DNA from: Desulfomicrobium escambiense DSM 10707 | GTDB taxonomy: Bacteria; Desulfobacterota; Desulfovibrionia; Desulfovibrionales; Desulfomicrobiaceae | Reading direction: 5' to 3' | Length of the DNA stretch: 62,350 bases | Assembly (NCBI RefSeq): GCF_000428825.1 | Contig: NZ_KE386803.1 | Span: 74,542-136,891 of the forward strand | Notes under the pieces: model-generated | Told to the model about the DNA's origin: nothing | What the model saw: the letters and a program-made list of their open reading frames with translations, nothing else | Database searches by the model: none | Translations under genes and position numbers: made by a program | Part shown: in pieces, positions 45,509-54,230 of the stretch | Layout: each line of letters begins with the position of its first letter | Position numbering within the stretch: the stretch's first letter is position 1

Positions 45509-45882
45509 GATGTGGTGTTCAGGGTGGTTCGGGCCACCACTTTTTGAAAGTACGCCTCGTTTTCCTCCTGCAGGAGGCCGCCGTGGCGGATTTTGGCGCG
45601 GGCCAGGAAGAGCTGGACCTTTTGGATCTGGCGCATCTTGCGCGACTCGTCCGTCTCGTTCTCCAGGCATTCGATCAGGGAGCGGATTTCACGCTGGGAC
45701 TGGATGGCTTCGGGCACGTAGCCGGAGTTCTTCAGGACCTTGTAGGCCATGCGCAGGGCTTCGGGCATGAACGGGTCCGACTGGTCGGGCAGCGGCCGCC
45801 CCTGACCTTCGAGCCCATCGAACTCGCCGCGCAACTGGGCCTCGATGATCGCCCTTTCGGCCAGTTCCGCCAGAATCTTCAT
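45505..45882 (-). CDS. DUF1992 (DnaJ-homologue C28 conserved domain) protein
   Basis: This 125-residue protein starts with AERAIIEAQLRGEFDGLEGQGRPL in short conserved blocks, the DUF1992 signature. LRMAYKVLKNSGYVPEA and a helical C-terminus follow. The function is unknown in bacteria. It overlaps both neighbours by ATGA (thioredoxin-like gene upstream, transglycosylase gene downstream), so the three are translationally coupled. Confidence 0.87.
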   Translation of the reverse strand: MKILAELAERAIIEAQLRGEFDGLEGQGRPLPDQSDPFMPEALRMAYKVLKNSGYVPEAIQSQREIRSLIECLENETDESRKMRQIQKVQLFLARAKIRHGGLLQEENEAYFQKVVARTTLNTTS

Positions 45883-46346
45883 GGGGTTCCCAGCAGTCGC
45901 GCCACCACGTGGCGGAAGCTTTCCTCGGGGATGAACCCGAGGTGGTCGAGAATCTTCTTGCCCTGGCGGTCGTAGATCAGGGTGCGCGGGATGGAGCCGA
46001 TGTCCATCATCTGGCCGATGGAGCCGTCATCGAGGAAGATGGGGAAATTGACCTTGTTCTGCTTGATGAAGTTCTCGACGAGCTTGGGGTTGTAGTCCAC
46101 GGAGATGCCGACGATGCTCAGGTCGCTCTCGGCGAATTCCCTGCGTACGTTCATGAGGCCCGGAAACTCCTTCACGCATGGGCTGCACCAGGTGGCCCAA
46201 TAGTTGACGATCAGGACACGCCCCTTGCTCGAATCGATAAGGTTCCGCAGGCCCTGCACGCCGATTTTCTCGACGCCCTGGGCCATGAGGATCGTGGGTG
46301 CGCAGAGGAGTAGCAGGGTGGCGAACAGGGTTTTCAGGGCCTTCAT
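45879..46346 (-). CDS. Exported TlpA-like thiol-disulfide thioredoxin
   Basis: This 155-residue protein has a signal peptide (residues 1-22, LFATLLLLCAPTILMA) and a TlpA/ResA fold. The active site WATWCSPCVKEFP has C54 and C57. The cis-proline region is GSIPRTLIYDRQGK. It would reduce or exchange periplasmic disulfides, for example in cytochrome c maturation. It heads the ATGA-coupled set with DUF1992 and the transglycosylase. It is divergent from the shikimate kinase gene across about 150 nt. Confidence 0.88.
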   Translation of the reverse strand: MKALKTLFATLLLLCAPTILMAQGVEKIGVQGLRNLIDSSKGRVLIVNYWATWCSPCVKEFPGLMNVRREFAESDLSIVGISVDYNPKLVENFIKQNKVNFPIFLDDGSIGQMMDIGSIPRTLIYDRQGKKILDHLGFIPEESFRHVVARLLGTP

Positions 46347-46497
46347 GGGCGATCCTTGTTGGGGTGGTTGGTGGTGAATCATGAATGCTAGCCCGAGTTG
46401 CGATTGGCCGTCAACGTACGGAGCAGTCGGTATTGCGCGTTGCATTTTGGCCCTTTTTGAATGATTCGGGATGCCGTCAACGACGAGGAGGACAACC

Positions 46498-47154
46498 ATG
46501 ACGACATTCATCAAAAAGAAAACCGAGATCGAAGAGTCCGACGCGACCATGACTTTCCGTCCCGGCCAGTTCAAGCGCGCCCCCTTCTCCCTGGCGGAGA
46601 AGAATATCTACCTGCTCGGCATGCGCGGTAGCGGCAAGACCACCGTGGGCGCGGTCCTGGCCGCCGCTCTGGGCTGCGCCTGCATCGACACCGACGTCCT
46701 GGTCGTCGAAGCCGCGGGCAAGACCATCGAAGCCATTGTCGCCGACGCGGGCTGGGACGAGTTCCGCCGCCTCGAGTCCGAAGCTCTGGCCCGCGCCGCG
46801 GAACTGCCCGGCAAGGTCGTGGCCACGGGTGGCGGCATTGTCATGTCCCAGGCCAACCGAGACCTCATGTACCGCACGGGCGTGAGCTTCTACCTGGCGG
46901 CCGACGCGGCGCTGCTGATTGGCAGGCTTCTGCGTGACGGCAACGCGGCCCAGCGCCCCGCCCTGACCCCCCTGGACCTGCACGACGAGGTGGCCGCGGT
47001 CATGGCCGAGCGCGAGCCCCTGTACATGGCGGGCATGGACCACATGCTCCAGGCCCACCGCAGTGTGGACGAACTCGTCGACGACATCCTCGTGGCCCTG
47101 GGCCTCAAGGAATGGGATTTTACCGAGAAGGAGCGGGTTCTGGACAGGTATTAG
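46498..47154 (+). CDS. aroK: Shikimate kinase with an N-terminal extension
   Basis: This 218-residue protein has Walker A GMRGSGKTTVG at 41-51. The shikimate-binding D is in CIDTDVLVVEAAG, followed by FRRLESEAL and the GGG motif VVATGGGIVMSQ. It phosphorylates shikimate at O3 in aromatic amino acid synthesis. About 36 residues precede the kinase fold, so it is longer than typical AroK (around 170). The extension is basic and then acidic, of unknown role. A GGAGG ribosome site fixes the start at 46498. Confidence 0.88.
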   Translation: MTTFIKKKTEIEESDATMTFRPGQFKRAPFSLAEKNIYLLGMRGSGKTTVGAVLAAALGCACIDTDVLVVEAAGKTIEAIVADAGWDEFRRLESEALARAAELPGKVVATGGGIVMSQANRDLMYRTGVSFYLAADAALLIGRLLRDGNAAQRPALTPLDLHDEVAAVMAEREPLYMAGMDHMLQAHRSVDELVDDILVALGLKEWDFTEKERVLDRY

Positions 47155-47216
47155 GACGGTTCTGGGCCGGGGCGTTCATGTCAATTGGGTTGATTCATTG
47201 ATGATTCACAAGATTG

Positions 47217-48524
47217 TCAGATGCGGGCGACGGCCAGGAAGACTGCGTGCAGGGCGATGACCAGAGTGATGAAGACCTGGCGCGCCCGGTCCCGCCCCAG
47301 TCCCGGAAAGGCGTAACCCAGATGCCCGTGGGGGCAGCGCGGCAGACAGTCGCCGCACAGGGAGCAGGTCAGGCCGGGGCGCTTTCGTTCGAGATCGGCC
47401 CTTGTCAGGGCGTTGTAGCGGCAGGCCTTGGCGCACAGGCCGCAGCCCGTGCAGGAGCTGTCGATGGACACGCGCCAGGGCAGGACGCGGCCGATCAGGT
47501 TGTTCAGGAGGCCGATGGGGCACCAGGCCGTGCAGTGGACCATGGTGCCGCTGCGGCGCGAAACCAGGGCCATGACCGCCACCCCGGCCAGACCGAACAC
47601 CGCGGCCAGGCCAAGGCCCCACGCCCAGCCCGCGCCCAGGGCGCGCAGGACCAGGGGCGCGGCCACGGCGGCGGCCAGGAGGGCGACCCGCAGGCGCGGC
47701 GCCCAGGCCGGCAGGGCCTTGGGTTTGCCGTCGTGGAGACGGGCCAGGCGGTCGTCCCAGGCGCCGATGTAGCAGAGGTGGCTGCACCAGGCCGGACCGA
47801 CCAGCAGCAGCGACACGGCCAGCAGGATGGGCATGAAGAAGCCTTCGCCGCGGAACAGGGGGCCCGAAACGATCAGGGCCGGGACGGGCAGGTGGAGTTT
47901 CCCGGTCATGAGGAACTGCTCCCACCCCGACAGGCCGAGCAGCAGCTGGCCGAAGAAGACGGCCGAGAAGAGGGTCCAGATGTGTCCGCGGATCTTGGCC
48001 GAAGGCCCGTCCAGCATCCAGCCGGCCACGAGGCTGCCGTAGACGGCGAAGAGGGCGATCCAGAGAGGCCCCGAGCCGGGGAGAAACCGTTCGCCCAAGA
48101 GCAGGGGAAAGGACGTTTTGGACACGGCCAGGGCGAGGGTGCCGGCCACGAGCAGGGCCACGGCCGAGGAGACCATGTCCTGCGGGCGCAGGCTTCCGAA
48201 GATGCGTCGACCGGGTCCGCCCGCAAGCAGCAGCGCGGCGGCCGCGTGGGCTAGGCTGACGGCGCCCAGGATCAGGGCCAGGCGCACCCAGGGCAGCCCG
48301 AAGCTCATGCGCCAGGCCACCAGGGATTGGGCCTGGAAGGCCCACAGGGCCGTCCCGCCGACGGCGGCCAGGATGAGCAGGGGGCGGGGCAGGAATTTCG
48401 GGAACCAGACCGCGGGGGCCAGGATGAGCGCAGGCAGGGCTTCCCACAGGGTGCCGAAGCGCAGAAAGTGCGCGGCCGAGGTCAGGGCGCAGAGGGTGAA
48501 GAGGACGCGGGTGGAGGTCTTCAT
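47217..48524 (-). CDS. Membrane polyferredoxin (NapH/CcoG-like)
   Basis: This 435-residue protein has about ten hydrophobic helices and CxxxCP-type motifs at the membrane face (WCSHLCYIGAW and HCTAWCPIGLL). Two [4Fe-4S] ferredoxin motifs lie near the C-terminus (CTGCGLCAKACRYNAL and CSLCGDCLPRCPHG). Such proteins pass electrons between quinol and soluble or periplasmic iron-sulfur partners. Its start overlaps the siroheme-motif ferredoxin gene by ATGA, pointing to a two-protein complex. It converges on the shikimate kinase gene, 62 nt apart. Confidence 0.82.
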   Translation of the reverse strand: MKTSTRVLFTLCALTSAAHFLRFGTLWEALPALILAPAVWFPKFLPRPLLILAAVGGTALWAFQAQSLVAWRMSFGLPWVRLALILGAVSLAHAAAALLLAGGPGRRIFGSLRPQDMVSSAVALLVAGTLALAVSKTSFPLLLGERFLPGSGPLWIALFAVYGSLVAGWMLDGPSAKIRGHIWTLFSAVFFGQLLLGLSGWEQFLMTGKLHLPVPALIVSGPLFRGEGFFMPILLAVSLLLVGPAWCSHLCYIGAWDDRLARLHDGKPKALPAWAPRLRVALLAAAVAAPLVLRALGAGWAWGLGLAAVFGLAGVAVMALVSRRSGTMVHCTAWCPIGLLNNLIGRVLPWRVSIDSSCTGCGLCAKACRYNALTRADLERKRPGLTCSLCGDCLPRCPHGHLGYAFPGLGRDRARQVFITLVIALHAVFLAVARI

Positions 48525-49150
48525 GGCCGCACCGCCGCGTCGAAATTTTCCCGGCCCATCCTCTCGACGAAATCCCCGAGGCGCAGCCCGGGCCGACCTT
48601 GAGTCATGAGCGTGCGCAAGACCCGCTCCAGGATGCCCATGGCTTCGGGCAGACCGTAGACACCCAGTTCGTGGGCCAGGCGCGGGTGCCGGCCGAGCTT
48701 GCCGCCCAGGACCACGCGCCAGCCTGTTGCGGCGGTTTGCAGGGCTCCGGAGGGGCAGGCCCGGACGCAGGCCCCGCAACCCAGGCAGCGCGACGGGTCA
48801 AGACTGATCGGGCCGCCCAGGGTCAGGGCCTTTTCGGCGCAGGCGTCGACGCAGAGCCCGCAGGCCGTGCATGCGTCCGGCTCGACGCCGACCCGGCCGA
48901 AGGCGATCAGGCCGAAGTCTGCGATGTGCGGCTGGGAGCATCCGTTGGGGCACGAGGCCACGGCGAGACGGAATTGATGGTGATGGCGGATGGGCTTCAC
49001 GCCGGCGGCAAGGAAGGCGTTCCAGCCGGAACGGGCCATGACGGCGTCGATTTCCTTCGAGATGTCCCGTCCGATGACGGCATGGGGGCATCCGGTCGCG
49101 CCGCGGCAGACCTTGAGACTGTGCGTGGGGAGAGTGTCGGGTGTGGTCAT
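48521..49150 (-). CDS. Sulfite-reductase-like siroheme/[4Fe-4S] half-domain fused to a 2x[4Fe-4S] ferredoxin
   Basis: This 209-residue protein has C15-x5-C21 (CRGATGC) and C67-x3-C71 (CPNGC), the cysteine spacing that holds the coupled siroheme and [4Fe-4S] centre in sulfite and nitrite reductases. Two ferredoxin motifs follow, at C94-C104 and C122-C132. The N-terminal substrate half of a normal sulfite reductase is missing. It may be a minimal or non-catalytic relative. An AGGAT ribosome site supports the ATG at 49150. It is coupled by ATGA to the membrane polyferredoxin gene. Confidence 0.78.
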   Translation of the reverse strand: MTTPDTLPTHSLKVCRGATGCPHAVIGRDISKEIDAVMARSGWNAFLAAGVKPIRHHHQFRLAVASCPNGCSQPHIADFGLIAFGRVGVEPDACTACGLCVDACAEKALTLGGPISLDPSRCLGCGACVRACPSGALQTAATGWRVVLGGKLGRHPRLAHELGVYGLPEAMGILERVLRTLMTQGRPGLRLGDFVERMGRENFDAAVRP

Positions 49151-49175
49151 GCCGTCATCCTGGTGCAAAACGATC

Positions 49176-49207
49176 CGGGAATCCTTGACCTGAGTCAAAA
49201 ATTCCCG
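49176..49207. promoter_or_regulatory. 32-bp symmetric dyad with an FNR-like core
   Basis: CGGGAAT (49176-49182) and ATTCCCG (49201-49207) flank TTGAC-CTGA-GTCAA (49185-49198). The whole is symmetric except for two opposed bases (CC against AA). The inner core resembles FNR/CRP-type half-sites. The site is centred about 41 nt upstream of the siroheme-ferredoxin start on the minus strand. There is no T-run, so an operator is more likely than a terminator. Confidence 0.6.
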
Positions 49208-49247
49208 AATTGCACACGCCGGCGCGTGAGGAAATTGTTGCTGTCCG

Positions 49248-49628
49248 TCAGGCGATCCTGATGGTAAAGGGTATGACGTGCAGGCTGCGCGAGATTTCCC
49301 GGGTGGCGCCAAGGGCCCACGAGGCGGGGGTTTTGCCGATGCGTTCGCCGAGGGTCTGGGCCAGCTTGGCCAAGGCCAGGACCGGGTGCCGGGTGAAAAC
49401 CTGGGGCAGGCCGTAGGTCAGGTTGCAGGCCAGGCACATGCCCGGGCGCTGGTGCAGCTGAAAGGCGAAGGCGAGCTCGTCCGGAGCGTGCTTTTCGAAC
49501 CGCAGACGGATGTCGTAAGCCCCGTCCTCGGCGTCGCCGAAAAGGGCCTCGAAGAAGGCGTCGGTCCGCGACTGGGGGAAGACCTCGTCCAGGAAGTCCG
49601 GAGTGAAGATCTGGGCGGCGTTGGTCAT
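49248..49628 (-). CDS. Hypothetical protein (126 aa)
   Basis: This 126-residue soluble protein begins MTNAAQIFTPDFLDEVFPQS. It contains the two-cysteine segment GMCLACNLTYGLPQVFTRHP, and its C-terminus ends in hydrophobic strands (LHVIPFTIRIA). An AGGAG ribosome site precedes the ATG. I do not recognise the family. It lies upstream of the siroheme-ferredoxin gene on the same strand, separated by 97 nt that contain the dyad at 49176-49207. Confidence 0.7.
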   Translation of the reverse strand: MTNAAQIFTPDFLDEVFPQSRTDAFFEALFGDAEDGAYDIRLRFEKHAPDELAFAFQLHQRPGMCLACNLTYGLPQVFTRHPVLALAKLAQTLGERIGKTPASWALGATREISRSLHVIPFTIRIA

Positions 49629-49733
49629 GGGGCGTCTCCTGTGGGTGCCGGATTGATGGCGATTCCCTATCGGCGCCCCCCGCTTCAGGTCAAGGGAGAT
49701 GACCGACAAACCATCCCGCTGCCGGAGGAGCAC

Positions 49734-49931
49734 ATGCAGGAAAGATTCGAAGACATTGAGATCAAATACCTCTATTTACAAAAAACGGTTGATGAGCTGA
49801 GCTCGGTTGTCATAGAACAGCAGAAGGAAATCCGGGAGCTTCGGCATCTGGTGACGCTCTTGGGCAGGAAGCTGAAGGACGTCTCCGCCATGCCTCCCTT
49901 CGATCCAGATGAAAAACCGCCCCACTACTGA
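49734..49931 (+). CDS. slyX: SlyX-family small coiled-coil protein
   Basis: This 65-residue protein is mostly a heptad-repeat helix (MQERFEDIEIKYLYLQKTVD, then ELSSVVIEQQKEIREL). The SlyX-type ending with proline residues is PPFDPDEKPPHY. A GGAGGAG ribosome site precedes the ATG. SlyX function is unclear. The 3' end overlaps the frame of the kinase gene downstream. Confidence 0.85.
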   Translation: MQERFEDIEIKYLYLQKTVDELSSVVIEQQKEIRELRHLVTLLGRKLKDVSAMPPFDPDEKPPHY

Positions 49932-52680
49932 ACAGGCCGGAGTTGCCGTGGACCCCACCCCCTCCCGAAGCGAGACCGTGCCCGGAAAGACCGCACCCAC
50001 CGCCGGAGCCGACCGCTCCCTGCACGCCATCCTCCAGCGCATAGAGGCCCTGCCTTCGTTGCCGTCGGTGGCCAACGCCATCCTTGGTCAGGTCCTGACC
50101 CAGGATTTCGACCACGCAAAGCTCGCCCGCATCATCGAGACGGACCAGGCCCTGACCATGAAGATCCTCGACCACGCCAACAGCGCGACCTACATCTCCA
50201 GGGGCATGGTCTCGCAGGTGGAACAGGGGCTCAACCGTCTGGGGAGCAGAGTCGTCCAGACCCTTATGCTCTCGGTCCTGATCAAGGACTCGCTGATCAA
50301 GGGCGACAGAAGCGGCGTGGCCGCGCACAAGACCCTGTGGCGGCACAGCCTGGCCACGGCCGTCTACGCCTCCCTCATCGCCGGCAGGAGCTATCCGTCC
50401 CTGGCCGGCGAGGCCTTCGGCGCGGGCGTCATGCACGATCTCGGCCGTATTTTCCTGCAGTTGCACGTGCAGGACGAATACGTCCATGTCACCGAGCGCA
50501 TGGAGGAATTGTACGAGGCGGTCCTGGACGCGGAGCAGGAGGTCTTCAAGACGGACCATACGGCCGTGGGCCGCTGGATTGCCCAGAAATGGAAGCTGCC
50601 GCCGTCCATGACCGACGCCATCTGGCTGCACCATCACTCGGCGCCTGCGCTGGGCGCCATGAAGGACAACGGCCCCCTCGTGGCCATCGTGGCCCTGGCC
50701 AACATTCTGGCCCATTTCACACTGATGGACGTGCCCCAGAGCATGAGCCGGGATAAGCAGCGCCAGGCCGGCCTGCAGGACATGCTGGGACTGGGCGAGA
50801 AGGAGATCCAGGACATCCACCGCGCCTTCGCCCCGGCCTTTGCCGAGCGCGCCGAACCTTTCGATCTGGACGGGGACCAGGTGACCCTCTTCCTGTCTTC
50901 CCTGCAGCAGGCCAACCAGCAGCTCATGCGCATGGGGCTGGACCTGGAGCAGGCCGTGGGCCGGCTGGAGGACGCCAACCGCTTCACCAACCTGGGCTCC
51001 ACCGTGGGTCTGAAGATGAGCACGGCGACGAGCGTCGACGAGATTTTCGAGGCCGCGGCCGTGAGCATGCAGGGGGAGGTCGGCGTGCGCGGTGGGTTCG
51101 CCTACTGGATGGTGCCGTCAGAACGGCTCATGCAGGGGCTCATCTGGGGCGGCGGCAACCGCCGCAGCGTGTCCTACGCCCTTGACGGCGACGGCCTGCC
51201 CCTGACCTCCGACGGCCCGCCCCTGCCCGAGAGCCTTCTGGTCATCCTGCGCAGCCATCACGAGCGCCACGAAGGCGCCTTCGCCATGGACCGCGAACTG
51301 CGCCTCAAACAGTTTTTCGTGGTCCAGGGTTACTGCATCTTTCCCCTCGTCGGCAGCGACTTCACCGGCGAACTGTGCATCCTGCGCTCCCAGGACCGCC
51401 CGCCCAAGATGACCCCCCAGGAGTACATGGGCTATTCGCAGGTCTCCTGCGTGGCCTCGGCCACCCTGGACCGCCTGCGCCTTTTCGACAGCCTGCAGAT
51501 GCGCGCCGACGAGCTGTCCCGGGCCCTGTGGAAGAACCAGCAGATCAACCTGCAGCTCCTGCAGACCGAGCGCCTGGCCGCGGTGGGGCAGCTGGCCGCC
51601 GGGGCGGCCCACGAGATCAACAATCCCCTGGCCATCATTTCCGCGCGCACCCAGCTTCTGGAGAGCCGCGAGGACGACGAGAAGAAGCGCCGCGACCTGC
51701 GCCAGATCTCCGAGCAGATCGAGCGCATCTCGTCCATCCTGCTGAGCCTCATGGGATTCGCCCGGCCCAACGCGCCGCAGGTGACCAAGGTGGACCTGAA
51801 CACCCTGCTGCAGAAGATCGTCGGCCTGGTCGAATCCATTTTCCATACCCACCGCATCCCCATCGTGCAGAATCTGTCGCCGGAAATGCCCCTGATCCTT
51901 GCCGACGCCAACCAGCTCGAACAGGTTTTCCTTAACCTGGTCATCAATGCCCAGCACGCCATGGAGAACGGCGGCGGGGTCCTGACCATCATCTCGTCCT
52001 TCCTGTCCGACGGCAAGCGCGTCTGCGTGACCGTGAAGGACACGGGCTGCGGCATCCCTCCGGAAAACCTGTCGCGCATCTTCGACCCGTTCTTCTCCAC
52101 CAAGTCTGAGGGCAAGGGCACGGGCCTGGGGTTGTCCACGGCCTACGGTATCGTCACCAACCACTACGGCGAGATCAAGGTCCTGAGCGAGCCGGGGCGG
52201 GGCACGGAGATGGTCGTCATCCTGCCGGTGTCCACTCCCGTGACCATGCCCGAGAAGCCCGCGGCCGTGACCGCTCATCAGTGCGTCCCCCTGCCGGAGA
52301 ACGAGGGCCGGATTCTGGTCGTGGACGACGAGGGGCATATCCGCGACATCCTGGCCGAGACCCTGCGCGAGGCCGGCTACGCCGTGGAGGCGGCCGCCAA
52401 CGGCGAGGAGGCCGTACGCAAGCTGCGTGTCGGGACGTTCGACCTGATCCTTCTCGACATCCGCATGCCCGTGCATTCGGGCCTCGACGTGCTGAAGCTC
52501 CTCCGGCGCAAGGGCGGATTCCCGCCGGTCATGGTCATCACCGGTCTTGCCTCTTCCGAGGAAATGGACGAGGCCCTGCGCCTGGGCGCGGCCAAATGCG
52601 TGCGTAAACCCTTCCAGCTGAAGACCCTGCTGGCGGACATCTCCTGCCTGCTGCAGGGACATCGCTCAGGCCAGGCCTAG
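49909..52680 (+). CDS. HDOD / sensor / histidine kinase / receiver hybrid protein
   Basis: This protein is about 923 residues. The N-terminal HDOD domain (about 40-240) includes LPSLPSVANAILGQVL and GVMHDLGRIFLQLH. A GAF-like region (about 340-500) follows. The HisKA H-box is AAGAAHEINNPLAIIS, with HATPase boxes LVINAQHAMENGG, DTGCGIPPENLSRIFDPFFSTK and GTGLGLSTAYGI. A receiver domain (about 800-915) has its phospho-Asp in LILLDIRMP. This is a soluble hybrid kinase. The ATG at 49909 overlaps slyX by 23 nt. A GTG at 49948 with GGAG just upstream is an equally good start. Confidence 0.9.
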   Translation: MKNRPTTEQAGVAVDPTPSRSETVPGKTAPTAGADRSLHAILQRIEALPSLPSVANAILGQVLTQDFDHAKLARIIETDQALTMKILDHANSATYISRGMVSQVEQGLNRLGSRVVQTLMLSVLIKDSLIKGDRSGVAAHKTLWRHSLATAVYASLIAGRSYPSLAGEAFGAGVMHDLGRIFLQLHVQDEYVHVTERMEELYEAVLDAEQEVFKTDHTAVGRWIAQKWKLPPSMTDAIWLHHHSAPALGAMKDNGPLVAIVALANILAHFTLMDVPQSMSRDKQRQAGLQDMLGLGEKEIQDIHRAFAPAFAERAEPFDLDGDQVTLFLSSLQQANQQLMRMGLDLEQAVGRLEDANRFTNLGSTVGLKMSTATSVDEIFEAAAVSMQGEVGVRGGFAYWMVPSERLMQGLIWGGGNRRSVSYALDGDGLPLTSDGPPLPESLLVILRSHHERHEGAFAMDRELRLKQFFVVQGYCIFPLVGSDFTGELCILRSQDRPPKMTPQEYMGYSQVSCVASATLDRLRLFDSLQMRADELSRALWKNQQINLQLLQTERLAAVGQLAAGAAHEINNPLAIISARTQLLESREDDEKKRRDLRQISEQIERISSILLSLMGFARPNAPQVTKVDLNTLLQKIVGLVESIFHTHRIPIVQNLSPEMPLILADANQLEQVFLNLVINAQHAMENGGGVLTIISSFLSDGKRVCVTVKDTGCGIPPENLSRIFDPFFSTKSEGKGTGLGLSTAYGIVTNHYGEIKVLSEPGRGTEMVVILPVSTPVTMPEKPAAVTAHQCVPLPENEGRILVVDDEGHIRDILAETLREAGYAVEAAANGEEAVRKLRVGTFDLILLDIRMPVHSGLDVLKLLRRKGGFPPVMVITGLASSEEMDEALRLGAAKCVRKPFQLKTLLADISCLLQGHRSGQA

Positions 52681-52691
52681 ATTTTCGACTC

Positions 52692-54101
52692 ATGGAGCAG
52701 ACGTTGAACACAGCTCGCCACAGGCACACCCGCATCCTGGCCCTGGCCAGCGGCAAGGGCGGCACGGGCAAGACCACCGTGGCCGTGAACCTCGCCCTGG
52801 CCCTGAACCGCGCCGGGCACACGGTCTGCCTGCTGGACGCCGACTTCGGCCTGGCCAATGCCGAAGTGCACCTCGGGCTGCCCGCGCCCGCCAGGACTCT
52901 TGAGCACGTCCTCTTTGACAACCTGCCCCTGGAGGAGTGCCTCGTCCCGGTTCGGCCGGGCCTGGACCTCATTTCCGGCAGCAGCGGCGTGGCGCGCATG
53001 GCCGAACTGGACACGGCGGCACGCAAGCGCCTCATCGGCGAGTTTTCGGGCCTTTCGAACTACGATTTCCTCATCCTGGACAATTCGCCGGGCATTTCGG
53101 CCCAGGTCGTGTCCCTCTGCCTGGCCACGCGGGAGATCATCCTCGTGGTCAACCCCGAGGCCAGTTCCCTGGTGGACGCCTACGCCCTGATCAAGGTCCT
53201 GAAGGAGAACGGCCTGTGGTGGCCGCCGCTGGTCCTGGTCAACCGCGCCGAGTCCGGGGCCCAGGCCCGTCAGGTCTTCGCGCGCTTCCAGGAGACGGTG
53301 GTGCAGTTCCTGGATCTCAAACCGCTTTTTCTCGGCGCCATCCCCATGGATGACGCCGCCCGGCGCATTTCCGCCGCGGGCAAGCCTTTCGTGGCCCTGC
53401 GCGAGGACTTGCCCGCGAGCCAGGCCATTCTGTCCGTGGCCAAGCTGCTGGCCGAACGGCTGAACAAGGACTGGACCAGGAACGAACCGGCCGGCTTTTT
53501 CGAGAACGTGGTCGTACGCATGAAGCAGCGCCCGGATTTCGGCCGTCTCGTGTCCCATTCCGGAAGTGTCGGGAGCGACGCGTCCCAGCCGGACACGTAC
53601 ATGGAGTTGGTGGCCACCCTCGACAAGGCCGCGGGTCTGTGCGAGCGCCTCCTCGAGAATCCGGCCTACGCCTTCGTGCGCGAGCGTTTCGGGCTGGTCC
53701 GCCTGGCCATGGAGAATTTTCTGCAGCCCCTGGACCGCATGCGCAAGCCGCGCGGCGCCCTGAAGCCGCGCATCCTGGTGCTCAGCAACCACGAACAGAT
53801 GCGCACCATGCTGCGCGAGATCGTGACCGAGGTGGGCTACGAGGCCGAGGCCTGCGTACCGGGAAGCGGCGATTTCCTGAAGTTCAGGGACACATGCAAC
53901 CTCGTCCTCGTGTCCTGCGACCGGCCAGAGGCGCTCATCCGCTCCTGCCTCCAGCAGTTGCCCGAGACGCCGCTCATCCTTCTGACGGGTTTCGGCAGCT
54001 CGGCGCTGGAGACGGAGTTCCGCCACCGCACCGTGGCCGTGGTGCCAAGACCCTTCCATGTCAACGAGTTGCGCGGCATCCTGCAGTCCGCGCTGAAGTA
54101 G
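52692..54101 (+). CDS. MinD/FlhG-like ATPase with a degenerate C-terminal receiver domain
   Basis: This 469-residue protein has the deviant Walker A SGKGGTGKTTVAVNLALAL at 20-38. VCLLDADFGLANAEVHLG and FLILDNSPGIS complete the MinD/ParA ATPase fold. After a helical linker, residues about 385-469 look like a receiver domain, but the acidic pair reads SNHE, the phospho-Asp position reads VSCD and the lysine is R in VVPRPFHV. It therefore should not be phosphorylated normally. It lies 11 nt after the hybrid kinase gene and probably works with it, perhaps in localisation or signalling. Confidence 0.82.
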   Translation: MEQTLNTARHRHTRILALASGKGGTGKTTVAVNLALALNRAGHTVCLLDADFGLANAEVHLGLPAPARTLEHVLFDNLPLEECLVPVRPGLDLISGSSGVARMAELDTAARKRLIGEFSGLSNYDFLILDNSPGISAQVVSLCLATREIILVVNPEASSLVDAYALIKVLKENGLWWPPLVLVNRAESGAQARQVFARFQETVVQFLDLKPLFLGAIPMDDAARRISAAGKPFVALREDLPASQAILSVAKLLAERLNKDWTRNEPAGFFENVVVRMKQRPDFGRLVSHSGSVGSDASQPDTYMELVATLDKAAGLCERLLENPAYAFVRERFGLVRLAMENFLQPLDRMRKPRGALKPRILVLSNHEQMRTMLREIVTEVGYEAEACVPGSGDFLKFRDTCNLVLVSCDRPEALIRSCLQQLPETPLILLTGFGSSALETEFRHRTVAVVPRPFHVNELRGILQSALK

Positions 54102-54230
54102 GCTCCCTGCCTATTTACAATCCCTGGGCCGTGGAATAAGCATTTTTCCTTTATTTCATGCCCCTTTCGCGGGGCGCATCATCTTCCTGCGCGGTTTTAG
54201 ACCGGACCGCGCGGCAATCGGGACGTTTTT

